A stretch of DNA of 64,000 nucleotides, taken from assembly GCA_902826835.1 (NCBI GenBank), contig CADEGH010000004.1, positions 1 to 64,000 of the forward strand, read 5' to 3'. Positions 1-7,526 of the stretch are shown piece by piece. A program made the position numbers and the translations under genes. The DNA comes from an uncultured bacterium. Its GTDB lineage: Bacteria > Planctomycetota > GCA-002687715. Position 1 is the first letter of the stretch. Every line of letters begins with the position of its first letter. The notes beneath the pieces were generated by a model. The model had not been told where the DNA came from and did not search any database. It saw only the letters and a list, made by a program, of their open reading frames with translations.

Positions 1-283
1 CTTGGAACTCTCCGCAGGGGAAAGCATTGACGGTGTAGGGGACGAAACCCGCCTGCCCAAGAAAGGTGCGGAGGTCGGCCCGGGCCGACTCCGAGGTCTC
101 CCATTCCTGCCAAGCACGCCGACCGAGCCGGAGGGGAAGCGGGAACGGACTCGTTGGCGCGAGCATCGCCTTCAAGGGGATCGCCACCTGCCGGAGATCC
201 CGGATGATCTCGGCGATGGACTCGCCGGGGTGCACATTGGTGCCGTAGGAGAGGAGGAAGCCCGGGTCGCTCGCCGAGGTCAT
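1..283 (-). CDS. EboE-like TIM-barrel protein, N-terminal part (runs off the window)
   Basis: About 94 codons are present, open to the left edge, starting from an ATG at 283. The N-terminus reads LSYGTNVHPGES, followed about 30 residues later by PLRLGRRAWQEW and then FVPYTVNAFPCGEF. This order (SYxTNVHPGE, LRL, tMNxFPyGxF) is what I know from EboE, a xylose-isomerase-like TIM-barrel protein of the ebo metabolite-trafficking cluster. No other ebo gene is visible because the rest lies outside the window. It is divergent from the oxidoreductase at 462 across a 178-bp intergenic region. The family call rests on one motif block, so confidence is moderate; a general sugar-phosphate-isomerase-like barrel is the alternative. 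Confidence 0.6.
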   Translation of the reverse strand, partial: MTSASDPGFLLSYGTNVHPGESIAEIIRDLRQVAIPLKAMLAPTSPFPLPLRLGRRAWQEWETSESARADLRTFLGQAGFVPYTVNAFPCGEFQ

Positions 284-461
284 GCGCAATGGTAGCGCCC
301 TCATCCGGGAGTCGCTTTCGGCCTCACGCGGCGTAAGATCCCCGACCCACCCCGGCGCCCCAACTTGGGGGTCGGCCCGTGGGTTACCTATCCCGCCCGT
401 CGGCGGTCCTCTTTCGCGGAGCGGAAGGCCAGTAGGACCAGGCCGGCCAGGAGTGATTTTC

Positions 462-1454
462 ATGACGCAACGTCACCGTGTTCTCCAAGTCGGGCTCGGC
501 CCGATCGGAATCGAGATGGCCCGCCGCGCCGCGCGCCGCCCAAACCTCGCCGTCGTGGGCGCCGTCGACATCGACCCCAAGCTCGAGGGCAAGCTACTCA
601 AGGACGTCGTCACCGGGGCCGAGGTGGAGGGTCACGTCGTCACCAGCCTCGAACAAGCGGTAGCCCGATTCCGCCCCGATGTCGCGCTGGTCACGACCGT
701 CTCCGACCTCGCTCGCGCGGTTCCTACGTGCGTGCCACTCCTGCGGGCCGGCGTGCATGTGGTGAGCACTTGCGAGGAAATGGCGTTCCCGTTCCTCACC
801 CATCCGGGTCTCTGCAAAGAGCTCGACGAAGCTGGCAAGTCGGGTAAGGCGGCCTGCGTGGGGACCGGCATCAATCCGGGCTTTGTCCTCGATTTCCTGC
901 CGGCGGCCCTCTCAGGCCCCATGGACCGAGTGCGACTCGTCCGGGCCTATCGGGTCGTGGATGCGGCGAAACGCCGGGGCCCGCTCCAGCAGAAGGTCGG
1001 AGCCGGACTCACCCCCGAAGAATTTGCCGCCAAGGTCAGGGGAGGCGGGTTTGGGCACCGGGGCTTCATGGAATCCCTGCACCTTTTGTGCAGCGCGTTC
1101 CACGTCGACCCCACGGGCTGCTCGACATTCATCCGCCCGGTGATCAGCCCAAAGGAGGTGAAGACCGACTTTGTGCATGTGATGCCAGGTCAGGTGGCGG
1201 GCATTCACCAAGGTGCCCAGGACGCTACGGGTCGAATCGTGCTCGATCTTCAGATGTACGTAGGGGCCGACCAGCCGCACGATCGCATCGAGCTCACGGG
1301 GGAGCCCAACATCGCGGTTCAAGTCGAGGGGGGATACCACGGAGACGTGGCGACTTGCGCCATCAGCCTCAACGCGATCGATTCGGTCCGCCGGGCCTCG
1401 CCTGGGCTTCGCAGCATGCTGGACCTGCCCACCGTCCACGCCTGGATGAGCTGA
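462..1454 (+). CDS. DapB-fold NAD(P)H-dependent oxidoreductase (2,4-diaminopentanoate-dehydrogenase-like)
   Basis: A 330-residue protein starting MTQRHRVLQVGLGPIGIEM. The ATG at 462 is chosen because an AGGAG sits about 9 nt upstream; the same frame is open back to 282, but those 60 residues are Pro/Arg-rich and not conserved-looking. Residues 6-35 form a Rossmann motif (VGLGPIG) ending in an acidic VDID, which argues for NAD(H) or mixed cofactor use. The centre carries GTGINPGFVLDFLP, typical of the dihydrodipicolinate-reductase-like family that includes 2,4-diaminopentanoate dehydrogenase. True DapB is shorter (about 270 residues), so lysine biosynthesis is unlikely. It is monocistronic and followed by a strong intrinsic terminator. 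The substrate is not known. Confidence 0.7.
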   Translation: MTQRHRVLQVGLGPIGIEMARRAARRPNLAVVGAVDIDPKLEGKLLKDVVTGAEVEGHVVTSLEQAVARFRPDVALVTTVSDLARAVPTCVPLLRAGVHVVSTCEEMAFPFLTHPGLCKELDEAGKSGKAACVGTGINPGFVLDFLPAALSGPMDRVRLVRAYRVVDAAKRRGPLQQKVGAGLTPEEFAAKVRGGGFGHRGFMESLHLLCSAFHVDPTGCSTFIRPVISPKEVKTDFVHVMPGQVAGIHQGAQDATGRIVLDLQMYVGADQPHDRIELTGEPNIAVQVEGGYHGDVATCAISLNAIDSVRRASPGLRSMLDLPTVHAWMS

Positions 1455-1500
1455 GCCCGAACTCGAAAAGGTGCCCCCGGAAGCGAACGCCCACCATCAA

Positions 1501-1529
1501 CCGGGCGTTCAGCCATCCGCCCGGTTTTT
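1501..1529 (+). terminator. Intrinsic terminator of the oxidoreductase gene
   Basis: CCGGGCG (1501-1507) pairs perfectly with CGCCCGG (1518-1524) across a 10-nt loop, followed at once by TTTTT (1525-1529). It lies 47 nt after the stop codon. A second hairpin, GAACGCCC (1485-1492) with GGGCGTTC (1503-1510), uses the same left arm and cannot form at the same time. Confidence 0.85.
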
Positions 1530-1638
1530 CACTTCTGTCCGCCCCCGGGGGCTGAGTTCGATGCGACTGCGGGCGCGCAGCCGTTGGGATCATATAAGAA
1601 GTCTGCGGGCTGAACTTTCAGGCGACCAATTTTTTTTC

Positions 1639-2760
1639 TCAGCCGCCGACCAAGTTTCTTCGAGCAAGCTGCTCTTCTTCTTGAGCCCAAGGGTCGGATT
1701 CCACTGCCAATGCCGATTCCAAAGCGGCTTCCCCATGAGCTGGGCGGCACGCGCCCACCGCCCACGCGGCGTGGCCCCTGAGCAGGGGATCATCATGGCC
1801 AAGGAAGGGCACGGCGTGCGCCCCTACCTCGGCGGAATGAGTGCAACCCATCGCTACCAGCACATTGCGTAGGAAGCGGCGATGGCCCGTGCGTTCCAGC
1901 GCGGTCCCCCGGAACTCGGACTCAAAGTCCTCGAGAGTGAGGTGGAGCCAGTCGACGAGGCCTCGGGTGCGACGTCCCGGTTTCGGGAGAAAAGGCGCCG
2001 GCGTAATCTTCCTCGCGAAGCGATTCCACGGGCAGACCTCTTGGCAATCGTCGCAGCCGAAGATGCGATTGCCGATGCCTTCTCGCAGGTCGATGGGGAT
2101 TGGGCCGTCGAGTTCGATGGTCAAGTACGAGATGCATCGTCGGGCATCGAGCTGGTATGGCCCGATGAACGCCTTCGTGGGGCAGACGTCGAGGCAGGCA
2201 GTGCAGCGGCCGCAGCGGTTCTTGGCCGCCGGTCGAGGCTCGCCCGCACACTCGGCCGAAAGAAGGAGCGCTCCCAGGAAGAGATAAGAACCTCGGCCTG
2301 CCTGGAGGAGGTTCGTGTTCTTGCCCACCCATCCTAGGCCGGCCCGCGCGGCCAGGAGTTTCTCGTTCAGCGGACTGGCGTCGACCAAAATCCGGGTTCG
2401 CAGCCCCGGATCCAGTTTCCGCAGGTGGTCCGCGGCTCGGCCCAGTCGAGCCTTCATCACCAAGTGGTAGTCATCGCCCAAAGCATAGCGGCTGATATTG
2501 CCCACGGCGGGGTCCGAGGAAGGGCTCGCCACCTCGCCGTACTCGAGGGCGGCGATGGCCACCGACCGATAGTGGGGGAACGCCGATTTAGGATCCTCGC
2601 GAGCCGGCAAGTGGCGCTCTAGGTAGCGCATTGCGCCGTGGTGGCCAGCCGCGATCCAAGCGCGCAGGGTCCGATCCTCCGCGTCGGAAAGCGGAAGAAC
2701 CGAAGCTAAGTCCAGGCCCGCTTCGAGCAGCGCGGTCACGACGTCGTCTGCAGCCACCAC
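1639..2760 (-). CDS. queG: Epoxyqueuosine reductase QueG
   Basis: A 373-residue protein performing the last step of queuosine biosynthesis in tRNA: cobalamin-dependent reduction of epoxyqueuosine to queuosine. Evidence is the N-terminal DUF1730-type region with GAMRYLERHLPAREDP, then two 4Fe-4S cysteine sets (CGRCTACLDVCPTKAF and FGCDDCQEVCPWNRF), and a C-terminal HEAT-like extension (residues about 300-365), all in family order. Length matches the longer QueG class. Start is GTG at 2760; no Shine-Dalgarno is visible, but a TAGGGT box lies 6 nt upstream, so the transcript may be leaderless. It is divergent from tetR with 45 bp between the start codons. No other queuosine gene is nearby. Confidence 0.93.
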   Translation of the reverse strand: MVAADDVVTALLEAGLDLASVLPLSDAEDRTLRAWIAAGHHGAMRYLERHLPAREDPKSAFPHYRSVAIAALEYGEVASPSSDPAVGNISRYALGDDYHLVMKARLGRAADHLRKLDPGLRTRILVDASPLNEKLLAARAGLGWVGKNTNLLQAGRGSYLFLGALLLSAECAGEPRPAAKNRCGRCTACLDVCPTKAFIGPYQLDARRCISYLTIELDGPIPIDLREGIGNRIFGCDDCQEVCPWNRFARKITPAPFLPKPGRRTRGLVDWLHLTLEDFESEFRGTALERTGHRRFLRNVLVAMGCTHSAEVGAHAVPFLGHDDPLLRGHAAWAVGACRPAHGEAALESALAVESDPWAQEEEQLARRNLVGG

Positions 2761-2766
2761 GGCAGG

Positions 2767-2772
2767 ACCCTA
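2767..2772 (-). promoter_or_regulatory. Putative -10 box for leaderless queG
   Basis: On the minus strand TAGGGT is followed by six bases (CCTGCC) and then the GTG start of queG. The TANNNT-N6-start layout is typical of leaderless promoters in high-GC bacteria. No clear -35 box was found. Confidence 0.4.
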
Positions 2773-2792
2773 CCAGAGCGCCGAGCCCGCGT

Positions 2793-2798
2793 TAGTTT
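2793..2798 (+). promoter_or_regulatory. Putative -10 box for leaderless tetR
   Basis: TAGTTT is followed by seven bases (CTGAACC) and the ATG of the TetR gene. There is no Shine-Dalgarno sequence in between, so transcription probably starts at or next to the ATG. The box directly abuts the 18-bp palindrome at 2798-2815. Confidence 0.4.
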
Positions 2799-2815
2799 CT
2801 GAACCATGGTTCAGA
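2798..2815. promoter_or_regulatory. 18-bp perfect palindrome over the tetR start codon, candidate TetR operator
   Basis: TCTGAACCATGGTTCAGA is a perfect inverted repeat whose centre contains the ATG (2806-2808) of the TetR gene. It lies immediately downstream of the putative -10 box and inside the 45-bp queG/tetR divergent region. TetR-family dimers typically bind palindromes of this size, so autorepression is the natural reading; binding by this protein is an inference. Confidence 0.55.
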
Positions 2816-3444
2816 GCGAAACCAAGACTGTCGATGAGCGGGTGGCCCTCCGGCGCCGGGAGATCCTCCATGCCGCCTCCACTCTGTTCCGCCGGCGGGG
2901 ACTCCAGCGCACCGGGATGCGGGACATCGCCCGGGCCCTCGGCGTCGCGGTGGGGCAGCTCTACTACTACTTCGAAAACAAAGAGGCTCTGCTCGCCTAC
3001 TGCCAGGAAGTCTGCCTGGAGCGCCTTCTGACCGAGAGTGCCATGATCCGCCGCGAGAAGGCCCCGGCCAGCGTGCGACTCTCGCGCCTGATCGAAGCGC
3101 ACCTGCGTTGCCTCAACGAAGAAATTCCCGGGTCTTTGGCTCACCTCGAAGTGGAGAGCCTGAACGAACCGACGAAGCAGCGCATTCTGCGCCTGCGCAA
3201 GAAGTACGAAGAAGCCCTGATCGGCCTCCTGAAAGAAGGCCAGGCCGACGGAACCCTGGTCGCGAGCGACCCCGTGTTGACGGTGCGCCTGCTCTTGGGT
3301 GCGCTCAATTGGTCGGTCAAGTGGTTCAATCGCGACGGATCCACCACCCTCGATTCGCTCGTGCAGACCGCCCAGGCCTACCTCGTTCCTCTCACCCCTC
3401 GCCCACCGGCGCGGAGGGTGACCACCTCTGAGAGTTCCTCATGA
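2806..3444 (+). CDS. TetR-family transcriptional regulator of the hydroxylase operon
   Basis: A 212-residue protein with a TetR DNA-binding domain at residues 18-65 (RREILHAASTLFRRRG, then MRDIARALGVAVGQLYYYFENKEALL), including the usual YYYFxNKEAL recognition helix. The ligand domain is not assignable by eye. The ATG at 2806 lies inside an 18-bp palindrome, suggesting autorepression. The stop codon overlaps the start of the iron-sulfur subunit gene by 4 bp (3441-3444), so regulator and enzyme genes are probably cotranscribed and translationally coupled. Context suggests it senses an aromatic acyl-CoA or related substrate of the downstream enzyme; that is inference. Confidence 0.88.
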   Translation: MVQSETKTVDERVALRRREILHAASTLFRRRGLQRTGMRDIARALGVAVGQLYYYFENKEALLAYCQEVCLERLLTESAMIRREKAPASVRLSRLIEAHLRCLNEEIPGSLAHLEVESLNEPTKQRILRLRKKYEEALIGLLKEGQADGTLVASDPVLTVRLLLGALNWSVKWFNRDGSTTLDSLVQTAQAYLVPLTPRPPARRVTTSESSS

Positions 3445-3986
3445 ATGCCGACAGTGTGACCGGAAGCTTTGTCCTGAATGGCGAACGGAAAACCGTCGCC
3501 TACCCCGAGCACCACACGCTCCTTGAAGTGTTGCGCGAGGAGTGTGGATTGCCGGGCACCAAACACGGGTGCGAACTCGGGGAATGCGGTACCTGCACCG
3601 TGCTCATCGAGGGCGTCCCCGTCCTGAGCTGCCTCGTGCTCGCGCGCCAGTGTGAAGATCAGGCCATCGAGACGGTGGAGGGCCTCGAGTCCGCCGAAGG
3701 ATTGCACCCCCTCCAGGTCGCGTTCGCAGACTTGGGCGCGGCTCAGTGTGGATACTGCACACCGGGCATTCTGGTCACTGCCAAAGCTCTCCTGGCCGCC
3801 AATGCCTCGCCGACTTCCGCGGAGATCGACGAGGCGCTCTCCGGCAACCTCTGCCGCTGCACCGGGTACCGCAAGATCACCGAAGCGGTGGATCTCGCGG
3901 CGGCTCGCCTGAGGGGCGAGGATCGCGCCCTCCCGAGCCTCTCCGAGCTCTGCGGCCACCCACACGGAGATCACTCCCATGAGTGA
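3441..3986 (+). CDS. hcrC: 2Fe-2S subunit of a molybdenum hydroxylase (HcrC-like)
   Basis: A 181-residue xanthine-oxidase-family small subunit that carries electrons between the molybdenum and FAD subunits. Plant-type 2Fe-2S ligands are visible at C44, C49, C52 and C64 (KHGCELGECGTC ... LSC), and the second cluster domain supplies C103, C106, C138 and C140 (AQCGYCTPGI ... GNLCRCTGYRKI). The tail ends in a His-rich stretch (GHPHGDHSHE), longer than in most homologues (about 160 residues). It overlaps tetR by 4 bp and the large subunit by 8 bp. The gene name follows the neighbouring FAD subunit, which has the 4-hydroxybenzoyl-CoA-reductase hallmark; on its own this subunit could belong to any family member. 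Confidence 0.82.
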   Translation: MNADSVTGSFVLNGERKTVAYPEHHTLLEVLREECGLPGTKHGCELGECGTCTVLIEGVPVLSCLVLARQCEDQAIETVEGLESAEGLHPLQVAFADLGAAQCGYCTPGILVTAKALLAANASPTSAEIDEALSGNLCRCTGYRKITEAVDLAAARLRGEDRALPSLSELCGHPHGDHSHE

Positions 3987-6465
3987 AAAGCCGACCCCCA
4001 AGGGAGCGATGATCGGGACGTCCTTCCGCCGCGTGGATGCGGTCGCGAAGGTGACGGGGCGCACGCGCTTCGCCGACGACCTGAACCTGCCGCGGCAGGT
4101 GCACATGAAGCTCGTCAGGAGCCCCCACCCTTACGCTCGCATTCGCTCGATCGACCTCGCAGCGGCCAAAGCCCTCCCGGGAGTGGTGGGATTCCTCACC
4201 GGAAAGGACGTACCGGAGCCCTTCGGCATCCTCCCGGTCAGCCAAGACGAACACGCGCTGTGCCAAGACGTCGTACGTTTCGTGGGCGACCCGGTCGTGG
4301 CGGTGGCCGCTCTCACCGAGGATCAAGCGGAAGAAGCGGCCCGACTCGTCAAGGTGGACTACGAGCCGCTCGAAACCGTGGGCTCGATCGAAGAAGGCCT
4401 GTTGCCCACCTCCGCGCCACTCCACGGTCACGCGGACGAAGGCAACATCCACAAGAAAATCACCATGCAGTTCGGTGATGTCGAGGCCGGGTTACGCGAG
4501 GCCGACTTGGTTCTCGAGGACGTGATGTTCTACGAGGGGAACACGCACCTCCCGATGGAACAACACGCCTCGTTGGCCGTGCCGGAGGGGGACGGGCGCA
4601 TCGGCATATGGTCGAGTACGCAGACTCCCCACTACCTCCATCGCGCGCTCACCAAGGTCCTGGGCCTGCCCGCCTCCCGCATTCGAGTGGTCGCGCAGCC
4701 CAATGGCGGCGGCTTCGGAGGCAAGAGCGATCCCTTCCACCACGAGATCTGCGCGGCCAAGATGGCGCTGAACCTGCGCCGGCCGGTGAAGATCTGCCTG
4801 ACCCGCGAAGAGGTTTTTTTCTGTCATCGCGGTCGGCATCCGACCCTGATGCATCTGCGCACCGGCTTCAAGAAAGACGGAACGATCACCGCCCAACATC
4901 TGAAGACCATGCTCGACGGCGGGGGATACGGGTCTTACGGCGTCGCCAGCACCTACTACACCGGCGCCCTTCAGTGCGTCACCTACGACGTCCCGCGTTA
5001 CCGCTTCGACGGAGCGCGCATCTTCACCAACAAACCCCCCTGCGGCCCCAAGCGCGGGCACGGTACTCCCCAACCTCGATTCGCCCTTGAAGTGCAACTC
5101 GACAAGGCCGCGGTGGCCCTCGGCATCGACCCCGCCGAGCTCAGGCTCAAACAAGTGCAGCCCGCCGGGGCCATCACCGCCAACTGGCTCAAAGTCGGGA
5201 GCATCGGCCTGAAAGAGTGCATCGACCGAGTGGTGGCGGGATCAGCCTGGAAGGAACGCCGCGGTCGCCTGCCGTTCGGGCACGGACTGGGCATCGCTTG
5301 CGGTGCCTACCTCTGCGGAGCCGGACTCCCGATCTACTGGAATCACCTGCCTCACTCAGGAGTGCAGATCAAACTGGACCGGAGTGGGGGAGTCGCGGTG
5401 TTCTGCGGCGAAACCGAGATCGGACAGGGATCCGACTCGATTCTCGCCGCCTGCGTGGCCGAGATCCTCGGGATCGCACTCGAAGACATCCGACTCTGTG
5501 TCGCCGACACGGACCTGACCCCGGTCGATCTCGGCAGCTACTCGTCGCGGGTCACCCTGATGATGGGCAACGCGGCCATCCAAGCCGCCGAGCGCGCCCG
5601 CGATCTCATCGCCAAGGCCGTGGCCGAAGAGATGAAGTTGCCGACGACTCGCCTGGTCTTTGCCGACCGGCGTGTGTTTGATGCCGAAAACCCCGGCGTC
5701 GGCAAGTCCTTCGCGGAGGCCGTGCAAGTGGCCGAGGCGCGCTTCGGAACCCTTGGCACCACTGGGTCCTACACCCCACCGCGCAGTCCCGGCAAGTACC
5801 GCGGCGCCGGCGTCGGCCCGTCCCCGGCCTACTCTTACTCGGCGGCCGTGATCGAAGTGAAGGTGGACCCCGAAACGGGAATCGTCGAAGTTCCCACCGT
5901 GTGGATCGCCCACGACATCGGGCGCAGCCTCAATCCGACGCTCGTGGTGGGACAAGTCGAGGGCAGCGTCTACATGGGACTCGGCGAGGCGCTGATGGAG
6001 GAGTCTGCATTTCGTCGACTGCCGAAGTCCCGCAGCCGCGCACTCGTGCACAAGTTTCCGTCCATGCTCGAGTACAAAAGCCCGACCTTCGTCGACATGC
6101 CCAAGGTGGTCACCTACTTGGTGGAGGATCCGGATCCGAACGGTCCGTTCGGCGCGAAGGAAGTGGGCCAGGGACCGCTGCTCCCAATCATGCCCGCCCT
6201 CTGCAATGCCATCTACGACGCGGTCGGAGTGCGCGTCGATCAAGTCCCGGTGCAGCCCCACATGATCCTGAAAGCCCTCGAGGACAAACGCCGGGGCGGC
6301 GTCGGCCGCTTTGGCCCGAAGAGCTTCCCGAAACTCGATTACGGAACCCCTCTCATGGTGCCGACTCCGAAGGAGGGCGGCGACGGCCGCGCCGTGAACG
6401 CCGAAGAAATCGGAATCAAGGGCGGCACCATGACGGACCGCCCCGCCGCGAGGACCTCGCCATGA
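3979..6465 (+). CDS. hcrA: Molybdopterin-binding catalytic subunit (HcrA-like)
   Basis: An 828-residue large subunit of the xanthine oxidase/4-hydroxybenzoyl-CoA reductase family. The N-terminal a/b-hammerhead domain (residues about 20-135: VDAVAKVTGRTRFADDLN) is followed by molybdopterin-binding segments with QPNGGGFGGKSDPFHHE, GETEIGQGSDSI and YRGAGVGPSPAYSYSAAV. Near the C-terminus the family motif appears as GAKEVGQGP: the residue aligned with the catalytic Glu of xanthine oxidases (GVGEPP) is Gln731, while Glu728 lies three residues earlier. I believe related HcrA proteins have a similar motif, but cannot confirm it. It overlaps hcrC by 8 bp and hcrB by 4 bp, so the three subunits are made together. 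Confidence 0.82.
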   Translation: MSEKPTPKGAMIGTSFRRVDAVAKVTGRTRFADDLNLPRQVHMKLVRSPHPYARIRSIDLAAAKALPGVVGFLTGKDVPEPFGILPVSQDEHALCQDVVRFVGDPVVAVAALTEDQAEEAARLVKVDYEPLETVGSIEEGLLPTSAPLHGHADEGNIHKKITMQFGDVEAGLREADLVLEDVMFYEGNTHLPMEQHASLAVPEGDGRIGIWSSTQTPHYLHRALTKVLGLPASRIRVVAQPNGGGFGGKSDPFHHEICAAKMALNLRRPVKICLTREEVFFCHRGRHPTLMHLRTGFKKDGTITAQHLKTMLDGGGYGSYGVASTYYTGALQCVTYDVPRYRFDGARIFTNKPPCGPKRGHGTPQPRFALEVQLDKAAVALGIDPAELRLKQVQPAGAITANWLKVGSIGLKECIDRVVAGSAWKERRGRLPFGHGLGIACGAYLCGAGLPIYWNHLPHSGVQIKLDRSGGVAVFCGETEIGQGSDSILAACVAEILGIALEDIRLCVADTDLTPVDLGSYSSRVTLMMGNAAIQAAERARDLIAKAVAEEMKLPTTRLVFADRRVFDAENPGVGKSFAEAVQVAEARFGTLGTTGSYTPPRSPGKYRGAGVGPSPAYSYSAAVIEVKVDPETGIVEVPTVWIAHDIGRSLNPTLVVGQVEGSVYMGLGEALMEESAFRRLPKSRSRALVHKFPSMLEYKSPTFVDMPKVVTYLVEDPDPNGPFGAKEVGQGPLLPIMPALCNAIYDAVGVRVDQVPVQPHMILKALEDKRRGGVGRFGPKSFPKLDYGTPLMVPTPKEGGDGRAVNAEEIGIKGGTMTDRPAARTSP

Positions 6466-7490
6466 TGCGCCTTCCGAGTCTCCAGTGGGCCGCTCCGCGC
6501 ACGCTCACCGAATTGACGACGCGTCTTGCGGCCGACCCCGCCTCGACCAAGTTGCTCGCCGGTGGCACCGACTTGATTCCGAATTTGAAGCGCCGCCACC
6601 AGCACGCGCGGCAACTCCTCTGGATCGGGAAGATCTCCGAACTCCAGGGGATCCAGCCCGAGGCATCGGGTGAAGTGTCCCTCGGCGCCAGCACCACGCT
6701 CACCGCCATCACTCGCAGCGATCATCTGCGCCGCCACTACCCCGGGCTCGTGCGCGCGGTGGCCAGCATCTCGAGCCCGGTCCTGCGCAACATGGGAACT
6801 ATCGGCGGCAACCTCTGCCTCGACACTCGCTGCACCTACTACAACCAGTCCGAGGAATGGCGGCGCTCGATCGACTATTGCCTGAAAGAAGCCGGCGATA
6901 CCTGTTGGGTCGCCCCCGGTAGCCCGCGCTGCTGGGCAATCAGCGCCAGTGATTCGGCGCCCCTGCTCGCCGCGATCGGGGCCAAGGTCTCGCTGCACAG
7001 CGTGGCGGGCGAACGGGAGATCGACGTCGAGAAACTCTTCGTCGATGACGGGATCCAGTATCTCGCAAAACGTCCGGACGAGGTCCTGACCCGGATCCGA
7101 TTGCCCGCAGTGAGCCATAGTCGCAGCACCTACTGGAAGTTGCGGCGTCGCCATTCCATCGACTTCCCCGTGCTCGGGGTGGGCGCCATGGTGGCGTCGG
7201 ATGGGGGAGGGCGCATCACCGCCGCGAGGGTATTCCTCGGAGCCGTGGCCTCGGCGCCACTTTCGGTCGACACCTCCGCGCTCTTGGGTCAACTTCCGAC
7301 TGAAGAACTGGTGCACACGGTGGCGGAGCGGGCCCGCGATCTCGCCACGCCCCTCGACAACACCGACTTCACCTTGCAGTGGCGCCGCCGCATGGTCCAC
7401 AGCTACGTGGATGGAGCGTTGCGCGAATTGTGTGGGCTGCCCGCGAAAGTCGTGGCGCCCCGCGAAGGGCGCTTTGCGATCGAGGTCTGA
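6462..7490 (+). CDS. hcrB: FAD-binding subunit with extra 4Fe-4S loop (HcrB-like, 4-hydroxybenzoyl-CoA reductase beta)
   Basis: A 342-residue CO-dehydrogenase-type FAD subunit. The ATG at 6462 overlaps the hcrA stop by 4 bp; the frame is open upstream, but that part is a shadow of hcrA. FAD-binding motifs LLAGGTDLIP (residues 31-40) and NMGTIGGNLC (110-119) are clear. The diagnostic feature is a loop of about 40 residues inserted after GGNLCLDTRC, containing C124, C140, C148 and C157. Within the family such a loop, holding a 4Fe-4S cluster, marks the beta subunit of 4-hydroxybenzoyl-CoA reductase, which uses low-potential electrons to remove the phenolic hydroxyl in anaerobic aromatic degradation. 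Ordinary xanthine and CO dehydrogenase FAD subunits lack it. Confidence 0.85.
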   Translation: MMRLPSLQWAAPRTLTELTTRLAADPASTKLLAGGTDLIPNLKRRHQHARQLLWIGKISELQGIQPEASGEVSLGASTTLTAITRSDHLRRHYPGLVRAVASISSPVLRNMGTIGGNLCLDTRCTYYNQSEEWRRSIDYCLKEAGDTCWVAPGSPRCWAISASDSAPLLAAIGAKVSLHSVAGEREIDVEKLFVDDGIQYLAKRPDEVLTRIRLPAVSHSRSTYWKLRRRHSIDFPVLGVGAMVASDGGGRITAARVFLGAVASAPLSVDTSALLGQLPTEELVHTVAERARDLATPLDNTDFTLQWRRRMVHSYVDGALRELCGLPAKVVAPREGRFAIEV

Positions 7491-7513
7491 GGCCGATCCG
7501 GCCCGCCGGCCTC
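7489..7513 (+). terminator. Hairpin between convergent hcrB and mocA-like genes
   Basis: GAGGCCG (7489-7495) pairs with CGGCCTC (7507-7513) around an 11-nt loop; the left arm starts in the hcrB stop codon. CCTTATT follows on the plus strand, so the U-tract is weak. Position between two convergent genes supports a termination role. Confidence 0.45.
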
Positions 7514-7526
7514 CCTTATTCGACGA

